From NCBI RefSeq assembly GCF_015668195.1, contig NZ_JADPFC010000004.1, positions 202,581 through 266,580 on the forward strand: a stretch of DNA of 64,000 bases, read 5' to 3'. The DNA is from Romboutsia_C sp015668195 (lineage in GTDB: Bacteria > Bacillota > Clostridia > Peptostreptococcales > Peptostreptococcaceae). A program made the position numbers and the translations under genes. Each line of letters starts with the position of its first letter. Position 1 is the first letter of the stretch. Below the pieces are notes generated by a model. That model had not been told where the DNA came from. It saw only the letters and a program-made list of their open reading frames with translations, and did not search any database. Below are positions 43,501 through 52,162 of this stretch, in pieces.

Positions 43501-44869
43501 ATCCAATTATAGCATCTTTAATTTTTCTATTTATGTTGTCCATATACTTTTCTCGTTTTATTTTGTATTCACTATAAGAGTCTATATTTCTACATATACT
43601 ATTTATTTCATTTCTAACTACATTATTTATACTATCTAAACTTTGTTCATATAATATCTCTATTGAATCTATTTGTATTAATGTACTTGCTACTTCCATA
43701 TATATATCATGTAATATATATTTGCTATCTGATTTAAAATTAAGCTCTAGCTTACCTTGATGTTTTATAGGAACTATTTTTTCTTTTATAAATAATATAA
43801 AGTTTTCAAAATCCTTTTTATTATTAAGAGGTTCTACTTCAAATAATATCCTAAAGAATAAGTTCCATATAAATTCACAGTTTAGCTTACTCATTATAAA
43901 ATTACCTAGTTTTTCACAAAATTCATCTTCAAATTCAGGACTTTTCCCAAATTTTATTTTAGAATTAAAGTCTATATCCTTCTTTGCAATCTCATTTAGT
44001 CTCATAAGACCTTGTATTGTTGCATCTTCACTTATATCTAAACCATCTTTATTCTTGTTAAATGAGTAATTTATAATAGTTTCACAAGGCTTTTTAAAAT
44101 CTACTATAAATCCTATGTCTTTTTCCATTTTTTCAGCAAAAGTATCATATGCAATTTTAGCTAAAAACTTTTCCATAGACTTTTGCTTTAAGGTTTTATC
44201 TTTTGAAGTATTTTCATTAAAAGATTTATAAACAGATAAAAGCTGATTGTCTATCATTGCTAGATTATTTTTTATTGATGCCATAACATCACTTAAAAAT
44301 TTATCTACCATTACATAAGTATTATTTTTATATATAACTTGATGTTCTATATCACTCCAAAATATATTTACCATGGATTTTATTTGTATTTCAAAATTTA
44401 TTTTGTTTTTTCCATATATAAATAAACCATTTATTCTATATATTTCAAATCCATTTTTTTGTTTTCGTGGCTGCTCTTTATCTAACCTTATCTTAACCTT
44501 GTCATTACTTTTATTATAAAAATATATATTATCATCTGTAGTATCAAAATAAGATTTTAATACTTTATATATTAATTTCTCTTCTTCTATAAATCTACAC
44601 TCTAGTCTTACACCTATTAAGTCTGATAGATTATGTATAAGCTCTTGTGGTTTCTCATATCTTTTTAAATATCTATTTCTTATTATTTTTTCTCTTAAAC
44701 TATATTCTGTTTTTACTCTTGAGTTAACATTTAAATATTCTTGATCACTAGATTCAAGTATATTTTCAAAATAAGTCTCTAGTTCTTTTGATAGCATATT
44801 TAATGTAGGTGTTAAGGAGTTTAATAAATCAATTGACTCGTCTATAAATTCAAATTCTTTAAGGCTCAT
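43499..44869 (-). CDS. RelA/SpoT-domain protein with altered G-loop and long helical tail
   Basis: The 456-residue product has a nucleotidyltransferase domain like RelA/SpoT synthetases at residues 45-215: SRVKTEYSLREKII, LSDLIGVRLECRF and FEIQIKSMVNIFWSDIEHQVIYK, where the E-x-Q pair and WxxxEH are kept. The G-loop reads NGFEIYRING instead of the usual GYxSxH: the stacking Tyr is Phe and the His is lost. The enzyme may therefore be weak, use another acceptor, or be dead. About 240 helical residues follow with no known domain. No HD hydrolase domain is present. The neighbour upstream is the large multi-AAA gene, but a terminator separates them. Confidence 0.75.
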   Translation of the reverse strand: MSLKEFEFIDESIDLLNSLTPTLNMLSKELETYFENILESSDQEYLNVNSRVKTEYSLREKIIRNRYLKRYEKPQELIHNLSDLIGVRLECRFIEEEKLIYKVLKSYFDTTDDNIYFYNKSNDKVKIRLDKEQPRKQKNGFEIYRINGLFIYGKNKINFEIQIKSMVNIFWSDIEHQVIYKNNTYVMVDKFLSDVMASIKNNLAMIDNQLLSVYKSFNENTSKDKTLKQKSMEKFLAKIAYDTFAEKMEKDIGFIVDFKKPCETIINYSFNKNKDGLDISEDATIQGLMRLNEIAKKDIDFNSKIKFGKSPEFEDEFCEKLGNFIMSKLNCEFIWNLFFRILFEVEPLNNKKDFENFILFIKEKIVPIKHQGKLELNFKSDSKYILHDIYMEVASTLIQIDSIEILYEQSLDSINNVVRNEINSICRNIDSYSEYKIKREKYMDNINRKIKDAIIG

Positions 44870-44908
44870 AATATTCTCCTATTTCTTTTTAGTACTTAAA
44901 TTTTACAC

Positions 44909-44940
44909 AAAAAAGGGACATTTATCAAATGTCCTTTTTA
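44909..44940 (-). terminator. Terminator between the multi-AAA gene and the RelA/SpoT-like gene
   Basis: The stem AAAAAGGGACATTT with AAATGTCCTTTTT lies 60 bp past the AAA stop and 40 bp before the next start. The downstream gene therefore probably has its own promoter or depends on readthrough. Confidence 0.75.
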
Positions 44941-45000
44941 AATTTTGCTCTATATTCATACCAAAATGGGTATTTTCAATATATTTAGTAAATACTCATT

Positions 45001-48000
45001 TTAGTATACATTATTTATTATTTTTCCCTTAAGTATTTTAAATTCACCTTCATCTATTACACCTAAGTCGTATAAATTTTTTATCTTTAACAATTTATTT
45101 TCTACATCATAAGATAAAATTTTATTAGAATCATTAGTTTTATAATTTTCTTTTAAATTATTATCAGCAATTGGCTCTACATTATTACTTATAAATGTAT
45201 TTTCATTTGTAAATATTTCTTTACTACTTATTATGTCTTCTACTTCTATAGTATTTATATCTCTTTGTAATATATTATTGTCATATACTCTTACACTTTG
45301 AACTCTTACTAATTTTTCTATATAATTTTTTATCATAAGACTATTTCTAAGTTTTAAATTATCACTTTCGTAAAGACTATAGATTACTTCTTTTAAGCTA
45401 TCTTTTGATTCTTTACTTAATATAAATCCTTTATTAGTTAGTATATCTAGGCATATTTCATACAATTCAATATTTGTATAGTCCTCAAAGTCTAACCATA
45501 TAGGGAATCTATAATTTAAAGATTCATTTAATAAAACTAGTTCTTTCATTTTATCTTTTTGGCCAGATAAAACTATTTTTATTTTACTTTTATTATTGTC
45601 TATAAATTTTAAAAGTATAGAAATTATTTCTTTGTAATTATTAATATCCAATAATAGGTGAGCCTTATCTATTAATACTATTTTACCTAAAGATTTATTT
45701 AATATATCTTCTAATTTTAATCCACTATTTATTTCGCCTATTATTTCTCTTATATCAATTTCTACTATATTCTTAGACTTTATCATATCCCTTGAGTAAT
45801 ACATTTCTGCTAGTATGTTTAAAATAGATTTTTTACCTGTTCCTACATTTCCTGTAAATACTATATTACTATATTTGTTTATATTATTTTTTTTGCCTAG
45901 TTTTACTCTCTTTTCTTGTATTTTAATAAGTTTGTATTCATTTCTTAAAAATTCTTTTGCTTTTTCGTTTCCTTTAAGAGATTTAAGTTTTTCTTCTAAA
46001 TCAAACTCATATTCTGATACTTTAATTTTTTCTATATCTTTAGTTGTAATTAGATTCATTTCATAAGTACTTATATTTTCTTCTGCTATTCTTATACTTT
46101 GGTTTCTTATTAGATTTTCTACATAGTTTCTAACCATTCTACCATTTCCTGATGTAGAATCTGATTCTTCATATATATCTTCAAAACTCTTTTTAAGAGA
46201 TACATATGCATTTTTAGATAATTTAAATCCTGTTGAGTCTATTAAATTAATAGCCATTTCTAATAGTTCATTTGGGTTGTAATCTTCAAAAGTTGTCCAA
46301 ATTGGAAATCTTGATTTTAATCCTATATTAACATCAAAGAAATCTTCCATTTCTTCTTCATATCCTGCAAGTATTACTACAACATCTTTAGAATAGTCTT
46401 CTATAAGCTTAAGAAGCGTTTCTGTAGCCTCTCTGCCTAATGAATCATTAGCTAATGTATAAGCCTCATCTATAAATAAAACTCCTCCTATAGCCTCTTT
46501 AAACTTTGCTTCAGTTTTTTTACTAGTTTCACCTGGTATCTCTGATATAAAACTTGATCTATCAGTTTCTATCATCTGACCTACCTTTAAAAGACCCATG
46601 CTATTTAGCATTTCTGATACTAATCTTGCTATACTAGTTTTACCTGTTCCTGGATTACCTACAAACACCATATTTAAGTTTTGCTCTATTTTAGTATCTA
46701 TTCCTGCTGCTTTTCTCTTTTCTTGTGCAACTATAAGCTTATATTGACTTCTAAGTAGGCTTTTAACTTCATTTAAACCTACTATGTGGCTTAATCTTTC
46801 TTCTAAATTAAATTTTGCTTTTGCTTTAAAGTTGAAATTGTCTCTTTCTAGTAAATCTATTTCCTTAGTTTTATCATTTATATATTTTTTAGATGAGTCT
46901 AATATAGCATTTTCAACTATATTTCTTACAAACCTTGCATTACCTAAATCGTTCTTACCGCTTATTTGATTTTTTGCAAATAAATCTATTAATTCATTTT
47001 TTACGTTTTTTGCAATTCTATATCCTTTTGATTTTGCAATATTTAAAGCTATTTCATACATTTCATAAGGAGTATAGTCTTCAAAATGTATAGTATTTAA
47101 AAACCTAGATTTAAGACCTGGATTAAATGATAAAAATTCATCCATATCCTTTTCATATCCTGCAAGTATTACAACTAAATCATCTCTATTGTCTTCTATA
47201 CCTTTTAATAATGCATCTACTATTTCTTTTCCTACTTTATCATCATCACTCTCACATAATGAGTATGCTTCATCTATAAATAATACTCCTCCTATAGCAG
47301 AATTTATTATATCTATAGTTCTTTTAGCTGTTTCTGCTGGATTTTCTGTTACAAAATCAGCTTTACTAACTTCTCTATATATTCCCTTAGATAATATATT
47401 AAGTGCATTTAAATATTCAAAAGTCACTCTAGCTGCATTAGTTTTCCCTGTGCCTGCATTTCCTGCAAATATCATATTTAACGATATATTAGATGTTTTT
47501 AGTCCAAGTCTCTCTCTAATTTTTTGTACTTTATAGTTATTTTTAACGCTTATTAAAAACTCTTTTAAATCCTTCATTCCTATAATAGAATTTAATTTAT
47601 ATTCAGCTTCTTCTAGTGTAGGTGTTGAATAATCACTAAGTGAGAATATTTCATTTTTTATATTGCAATATATTTCGTTATTATCTACATATATTAATAT
47701 TGTACTATTTTCAGTTATATTTTCTTTTATAATCAAGTTCGTTAACGGTTTACATAGCTTATAAGATACATATTCACTAATACCAAAATTTGAATCCTTT
47801 TTATATGTTTCCTGTAAGTATTTGCAAATTCCAAAGTATTCTTCGTTTTGATCATCTTCTTTTACATCTAATACTATTTTTACGTTGTGATTTTCTTCTT
47901 TTATTTTTATAGTTTCTAGAACTTCTCTTTTTACTATTTTATTTCTTTCCTCTTTGTTAAGAGGCTTAGTATATAATACTTTATCTATGTTATTGCTAAA

Positions 48001-48570
48001 TGACTTAGTAAAGTGTTCTTCTATATTAAATTTATCATCATTAGTTGTATATACTAAGAACTTATTATGACAAACTATATTGTTTATAGTGTCCTCATCT
48101 TCATCATTTGCTTGTATTAAAAATTTATTTTTTATTATGTAATTATTGTCTAAGTTTAAGCAAGTATTTGGATATACATTTGATAATACATTTAACATAT
48201 CTTCACTAGCTTTTTCACTATTTTTAAATAGTATACAAGAAGAATCACTACTTAATTTTTCATATAAATCTGTTAAAAATGCACTGTATCCTAAATTAAA
48301 ATTATATGATGCTAAATCTATTTCTTGTATCTGTGTATTATCTGTAAAATCCGAATTATTTAAGTATTCAAATATCCTTCTTACACTAGTTTTTTTAGCA
48401 GTTTCTTTATCCCCTATTAAAAATAATATTCCTTTTTCTTTGTTTATAAATTTTTCTTCAAAATACTCACATATTTCCTTAATAAATTTTTTTTGACCTA
48501 TAAGCTCTCTGTTTAATTTTCTTTCTATATAATTAAATTTTTGTTTTATAACATCTTGTTCATTTTCCAT
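45001..48570 (-). CDS. Large CbxX/SpoVK-type protein with three AAA modules and a SHOCT tail
   Basis: About 1189 residues are predicted from the ATG at 48570, behind AAAGGGTGAAGCAT. An N-terminal region (1-320) resembles a degenerate ATPase (LFLIGDKETAKKTSVR). Then come AAA-1 (Walker A FAGNAGTGKTNAAR, Walker B GGVLFIDEAYSL), AAA-2 (FVGNPGTGKTSIAR, GGVLFIDEAYTL) and AAA-3 with GNVGTGKKSIL and IVLIDKAHLL. In AAA-3 the key Lys-Thr/Ser is GKK and the catalytic Glu is Lys, so it is probably inactive. The last 35 residues (IKNLYDLGVIDEGEFKILKGK) form a SHOCT domain. CbxX-type ATPases remodel partner proteins. The partner is unknown; the adjacent RelA/SpoT-like protein is a candidate by position. 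Confidence 0.8.
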   Translation of the reverse strand: MENEQDVIKQKFNYIERKLNRELIGQKKFIKEICEYFEEKFINKEKGILFLIGDKETAKKTSVRRIFEYLNNSDFTDNTQIQEIDLASYNFNLGYSAFLTDLYEKLSSDSSCILFKNSEKASEDMLNVLSNVYPNTCLNLDNNYIIKNKFLIQANDEDEDTINNIVCHNKFLVYTTNDDKFNIEEHFTKSFSNNIDKVLYTKPLNKEERNKIVKREVLETIKIKEENHNVKIVLDVKEDDQNEEYFGICKYLQETYKKDSNFGISEYVSYKLCKPLTNLIIKENITENSTILIYVDNNEIYCNIKNEIFSLSDYSTPTLEEAEYKLNSIIGMKDLKEFLISVKNNYKVQKIRERLGLKTSNISLNMIFAGNAGTGKTNAARVTFEYLNALNILSKGIYREVSKADFVTENPAETAKRTIDIINSAIGGVLFIDEAYSLCESDDDKVGKEIVDALLKGIEDNRDDLVVILAGYEKDMDEFLSFNPGLKSRFLNTIHFEDYTPYEMYEIALNIAKSKGYRIAKNVKNELIDLFAKNQISGKNDLGNARFVRNIVENAILDSSKKYINDKTKEIDLLERDNFNFKAKAKFNLEERLSHIVGLNEVKSLLRSQYKLIVAQEKRKAAGIDTKIEQNLNMVFVGNPGTGKTSIARLVSEMLNSMGLLKVGQMIETDRSSFISEIPGETSKKTEAKFKEAIGGVLFIDEAYTLANDSLGREATETLLKLIEDYSKDVVVILAGYEEEMEDFFDVNIGLKSRFPIWTTFEDYNPNELLEMAINLIDSTGFKLSKNAYVSLKKSFEDIYEESDSTSGNGRMVRNYVENLIRNQSIRIAEENISTYEMNLITTKDIEKIKVSEYEFDLEEKLKSLKGNEKAKEFLRNEYKLIKIQEKRVKLGKKNNINKYSNIVFTGNVGTGKKSILNILAEMYYSRDMIKSKNIVEIDIREIIGEINSGLKLEDILNKSLGKIVLIDKAHLLLDINNYKEIISILLKFIDNNKSKIKIVLSGQKDKMKELVLLNESLNYRFPIWLDFEDYTNIELYEICLDILTNKGFILSKESKDSLKEVIYSLYESDNLKLRNSLMIKNYIEKLVRVQSVRVYDNNILQRDINTIEVEDIISSKEIFTNENTFISNNVEPIADNNLKENYKTNDSNKILSYDVENKLLKIKNLYDLGVIDEGEFKILKGKIINNVY

Positions 48571-48738
48571 ATGCTTCACCCTTTAATGTTTTATTATGTA
48601 TTTATAAAATTTGTATATAAAACTTACAAAAATAATCCATAAATTAATTTTTTAATATAAGTTATCTTTTATGTCCTTAAGATATTCTTACCCCAAAATT
48701 TAGGTTTTATATATAAAAATATAATTTTTTACAAAAAA

Positions 48739-48762
48739 ATCCTCATAGATATCTATGAGGAT
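48739..48762 (-). terminator. Terminator of the Lys-Val-Lys tRNA cluster
   Basis: A perfect palindrome (ATCCTCATAGAT and its complement), followed on the minus strand by seven U, lies seven bases behind the last tRNA. Confidence 0.85.
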
Positions 48763-48769
48763 TTAAAAC

Positions 48770-48845
48770 TGGTGACCCATCCGCGACTCGAACGCGGGAC
48801 ACCCTGATTAAAAGTCAGGTGCTCTACCGACTGAGCTAATGGGTC
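48770..48845 (-). tRNA. tRNA-Lys (UUU), downstream copy
   Basis: This 76-base cloverleaf has acceptor GACCCAT/ATGGGTC, discriminator A and encoded CCA. The anticodon stem CCTGA/TCAGG with loop CTTTTAA gives UUU. It is identical over its length to the copy at 49009-49084. Confidence 0.96.
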
Positions 48846-48928
48846 TTATATAATTTAATTGTATAAGTCTAGTATGTAACTTGTATACTAAAAACTATCT
48901 AATCTATAGTATAACAAATTATAAAATT

Positions 48929-49004
48929 TGGTGGGATTAACAGGGCTCGAACCTGTGACCCCCTGCTTGTAAGGCAGGTGCTCTCCCAGCTGAGCTATAA
49001 TCCC
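48929..49004 (-). tRNA. tRNA-Val (UAC)
   Basis: This 76-base cloverleaf has acceptor GGGATTA/TAATCCC, anticodon stem CCTGC/GCAGG with loop CTTACAA, and encoded CCA. It is the middle gene of the cluster. Confidence 0.96.
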
Positions 49005-49008
49005 AAAA

Positions 49009-49084
49009 TGGTGACCCATCCGCGACTCGAACGCGGGACACCCTGATTAAAAGTCAGGTGCTCTACCGACTGAGCTAATGGGTC
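49009..49084 (-). tRNA. tRNA-Lys (UUU), upstream copy
   Basis: It has the same sequence as the copy at 48770-48845 and is the first gene of the cluster, four bases before tRNA-Val. Confidence 0.96.
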
Positions 49085-49119
49085 ATTTGTTTTGTTGACT
49101 TCTCTCAACCACAAATATT

Positions 49120-49148
49120 ATTATATTCGCTTTTTTTTATTTCGTCAA
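49120..49148 (-). promoter_or_regulatory. Promoter of the tRNA cluster
   Basis: The minus strand shows TTGACG, a 17-bp spacer and TATAAT, about 35 bp before the first tRNA. Confidence 0.8.
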
Positions 49149-49240
49149 CACTTTTTGTATATTTTTTCAAATTATATTTTATTTTTTTCTATATCTGTTG
49201 ATTTTTCTGCTTTTTTATCATAAATTTAAATTTAAAAATT

Positions 49241-49266
49241 AAAAAGAGTAGTAACCTACTCTTTTA
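49241..49266 (-). terminator. Terminator of the zinc ABC operon
   Basis: The stem AAAAGAGTAG/CTACTCTTTT abuts the stop of the permease gene at 49267. Confidence 0.75.
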
Positions 49267-50094
49267 TTATTTGTTTAATACTATTTTTTTATGTTTAGAA
49301 TTTATTACCTTTGAAAATAAAGTTACTCCTAAAAGCTCTAATACACTTATTATAACAATAGTTCCTCCTGGTGCTATATCTAAATAAAAAGATATTAATA
49401 CTCCACTTATTATAGCTATCTCACCAAATAATACTGAATAAAATATTGATTGTTTAAAACTTTTTGCTACTTTTAAGCTTGTAGCTACTGGTATTGAAAT
49501 AAGGGATGATACTAATAATACCCCAACTATTCTAAGTGTTATTGTTATGCTTGCTGCAACTAATATCATAAATATTGTGTTAATAAGTTTTACAGGTATT
49601 TTAGAAAATTTAGCATTTTCCTCATCAAATGTTATATATAATAACTCTTTAAATAATAAACTTACAAATAAAATAATTATAATTGCTACCATAATGATTA
49701 TTTTTATATCTTCACTGCTTACTGTAGCTATACTTCCATACATAAATGAGAATAAGTCAAAGTTTGTATTTGATATACTTATAAGTATACCTGATATCCC
49801 AACTCCTAAAGCCATTATTATAGCTATTGACAAATCAGCATATTCTTTTAAATAGGTTCTTAATCTATCTATTATTATAGCTGCTATACTTGATGCTACT
49901 AAAGATCCTATTAAAGGATTTACACCTACTATAGTAGCTGATGCTATACCTGATAGTGCTATATGTGATAGACTATCTCCTATTAGAGATAATTTTTTAA
50001 ATACTATAAACATTCCCATTAATGGACATATAAGCCCAACTATTAAGGAAGCTGTAAGTGCCCTTACCATAAAATCATATTGAAAAATTTCCAA
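49267..50094 (-). CDS. znuB: Metal ABC transporter permease (ZnuB/AdcB-type)
   Basis: The 275-residue product is a polytopic permease of the ABC-3 family with about eight helices. ALTASLIVGLICPLMGMFIVFKKLSL is cut here to its recognisable parts GLICPLMGMFIVF and SLIGDSLSHIALSGIA, the family signature that contacts the ATPase. It passes zinc (or manganese) across the membrane. It is the last gene of a three-gene operon behind the ATPase and binding-protein genes. Confidence 0.92.
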   Translation of the reverse strand: MEIFQYDFMVRALTASLIVGLICPLMGMFIVFKKLSLIGDSLSHIALSGIASATIVGVNPLIGSLVASSIAAIIIDRLRTYLKEYADLSIAIIMALGVGISGILISISNTNFDLFSFMYGSIATVSSEDIKIIIMVAIIIILFVSLLFKELLYITFDEENAKFSKIPVKLINTIFMILVAASITITLRIVGVLLVSSLISIPVATSLKVAKSFKQSIFYSVLFGEIAIISGVLISFYLDIAPGGTIVIISVLELLGVTLFSKVINSKHKKIVLNK

Positions 50095-50111
50095 AATATT
50101 GCCTCCCCACT

Positions 50112-50834
50112 TTAACTACTAAATAAATTAAGCATTATAGATTCATCTATATCTTTTTTGCTATTTTCTATTAATTCTATTTTTTTATTTTTTATTAATG
50201 CTAATTTTTTAACTTCTTCTTTTACTATAAATAAATCATGAGATACTATTATTATAGTTAAATTTAATTTTTCATTTAACTCTTTTAGTATTTTATAAAA
50301 TTCTTTTTGTCCATTTACATCTATTCCAACTGTTGGTTCATCTAAAAATAGTATTTCAGGTGATTTTACAAGTTCTCTAGCTATAAATACTTTTTGTTGT
50401 TGACCTCCTGATAAGCTTCCTATTAATCTATCTTTATACTCATACATTCCTACTAGTTTTAAAACTTCATCAACTTCTTTTTTGTATTTTTTATTTATTC
50501 TTTTAAACAAACCTACTTTAGATACTAAACTTAATGATACTACTTCTTCTACTGTTATAGGAAATGAACTAGAAAATGAATTTGATTTTTGGTCTACATA
50601 GCCAATTTTATTCCATTCATCAAAGTTATTTATATTTTTATTAAGTAAGTCAATACTTCCTTTAACTGGTCTTAATTTGTTTATCATAAGTTTAAGCAAA
50701 GTACTTTTACCAACACCATTTTGCCCTATAATACCTATGTAATCACCTTTGTTTATATTTAAGTTTATATTATCTAAAATAACTTTATCTTCATATCCAA
50801 AGCTTACATCGTTAAATTTAATTACTTTATCCAT
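50112..50834 (-). CDS. znuC: Metal ABC transporter ATP-binding protein (ZnuC/AdcC-type)
   Basis: The 240-residue product has Walker A GIIGQNGVGKSTLLK, the signature GSLSGGQQQKVFIAREL and Walker B PEILFLDEPTVGID, followed by the switch histidine in IIIVSHDLF. It powers uptake by the adjacent permease in the cytoplasm. Its start lies eight bases behind the stop of the binding-protein gene, and the permease follows after 17 bases, so the three are one operon. Confidence 0.94.
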   Translation of the reverse strand: MDKVIKFNDVSFGYEDKVILDNINLNINKGDYIGIIGQNGVGKSTLLKLMINKLRPVKGSIDLLNKNINNFDEWNKIGYVDQKSNSFSSSFPITVEEVVSLSLVSKVGLFKRINKKYKKEVDEVLKLVGMYEYKDRLIGSLSGGQQQKVFIARELVKSPEILFLDEPTVGIDVNGQKEFYKILKELNEKLNLTIIIVSHDLFIVKEEVKKLALIKNKKIELIENSKKDIDESIMLNLFSS

Positions 50835-50842
50835 ATTTATCC

Positions 50843-51772
50843 CTACTTTAAAACTAAATTTAGTGTTTCTAAGTTTTTATTCATTAAAGATATGTAATCT
50901 TTATTATTGTCAAAATCCTTTTTACTTATATTGTCTATTGAATATAGTACTGTTGTTTTTATATTAGCCTCATCTGCTATAGTTTTTGCTACATTTGGAT
51001 TTACAAGACCATCAAATAGTATGTATTTTATATTATTCTTTTTTGCATAGTTAGCTATTTCACTTATTTTGCTAAGAGATGGTTCTTGATTTGGACTAAT
51101 TCCTGTTATAGATATTTGATTTATGTTATATTCATCACATAAATATTCATAAGCACCATGAGATACTATTATACTCTTATTCTTTTTATCTTTTAAATTT
51201 TCATCATAATTGCTTTTTAGCTTTTTTAATTTTTCTATATATTCATTGTAATTTTTTTCATAAAAGTCTTTATTTTTTTCATCTGCTTTAATTAAAGCAT
51301 TTTTTATGTTTTCACATTCTTTCATAGCTAAATCTACATTTAACCATACATGAGGATCATACTGACCGTGATTATGAGATTCATGACTCTCTTTTTCGTG
51401 ATTTTGTTCTTCATCATAAGTAAGTGGTTTTATACCTTCACTTGCATCTACTATCTGTAGTTTATTTTCACTTTTTATTTTATCTGCAAAGCTATCTAAG
51501 CCTAATCCATTTTTTATAAGTAAATCAGCATTTTGAATATCTTTCATAAGCTTTGGCGTTATTTCATAGTCATGAGGTTCTACTCCTGGTGGAACTACAT
51601 AATTTATATTTATCTTATCTTTCCCTATATTTCTTGTAAAATCGTATATAGGAAATACTGTCGTATAAACATTTATCTTCCCATTGTCTTTAGCTGTATT
51701 ATTGCCACTAGAACAAGCTACAGCACTTATCATTGTTATTACTGATAAAAATACTAGTAATATTTTTTTCAT
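50843..51772 (-). CDS. znuA: Zinc-type ABC transporter substrate-binding lipoprotein (ZnuA/AdcA-like)
   Basis: About 309 residues are predicted from the ATG at 51772 after GGAAGGAGAAATAT. The signal sequence ends in a lipobox (ISAVACSSG), so the mature protein is a membrane-anchored lipoprotein. The cluster A-I fold is recognised by VVPPGVEPHDYEITP, DPHVWLNVDLA, VSHGAYEYLCDEY and ISPNQEPSLS; the histidines and the final Asp region bind metal. The loop before DPHVW is His-rich (HEKESHESHNHGQ), which is characteristic of zinc-specific members. A Fur/Zur-like box lies near the predicted transcription start. Confidence 0.92.
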   Translation of the reverse strand: MKKILLVFLSVITMISAVACSSGNNTAKDNGKINVYTTVFPIYDFTRNIGKDKININYVVPPGVEPHDYEITPKLMKDIQNADLLIKNGLGLDSFADKIKSENKLQIVDASEGIKPLTYDEEQNHEKESHESHNHGQYDPHVWLNVDLAMKECENIKNALIKADEKNKDFYEKNYNEYIEKLKKLKSNYDENLKDKKNKSIIVSHGAYEYLCDEYNINQISITGISPNQEPSLSKISEIANYAKKNNIKYILFDGLVNPNVAKTIADEANIKTTVLYSIDNISKKDFDNNKDYISLMNKNLETLNLVLK

Positions 51773-51846
51773 ATATTTCTCCTTCCATATGTAAATCTTT
51801 ATAATTATATCCAAAATTTATTTATTTAATCTATACTATTTTTAAT

Positions 51847-51861
51847 TGAAAATAAATATCA
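51847..51861. promoter_or_regulatory. Candidate Fur/Zur-family operator of the zinc operon
   Basis: TGAAAATAAATATCA lies just downstream of the -10 element, where a repressor would block transcription. The identical 15-mer stands upstream of the DUF2325-feo genes at 9145-9159 on the other strand. Confidence 0.55.
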
Positions 51862-51870
51862 TTACCAAAT

Positions 51871-51899
51871 ATTTTATACTTTATTACTCATTTAGTCAA
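51871..51899 (-). promoter_or_regulatory. Promoter of the zinc ABC operon
   Basis: The minus strand has TTGACT, a 17-bp spacer and TAAAAT, about 100 bp before the znuA start. Confidence 0.6.
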
Positions 51900-52062
51900 T
51901 ATATTACATTTTATGTTATTTATAATAACAATAATAGATGTTTATATCAACTGATTTTATATATATTTAAAATTTTAAACTCTTTCTATATATACTTTAT
52001 TCAGATGTTTTATAATCTATTATAATTTATATTAATTTAATTTATATATAAGAAATCCATAC

Positions 52063-52115
52063 AAAAAAAAGCTATAAACTATGGTTTTTAATTCCTATAG
52101 TTTATAGCTTTTTTA
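52063..52115 (-). terminator. Terminator of the GH3 gene
   Basis: An 18-bp stem (AAAAAAGCTATAAACTAT and its complement) with a 14-base loop lies behind the stop at 52163. The remainder of the 390-bp gap (51773-52162) holds the znu promoter and operator only. Confidence 0.75.
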
Positions 52116-52162
52116 TATCTTGTGCTAATTAAATAGCTTATATTTTATTGTTTATATTAAAA

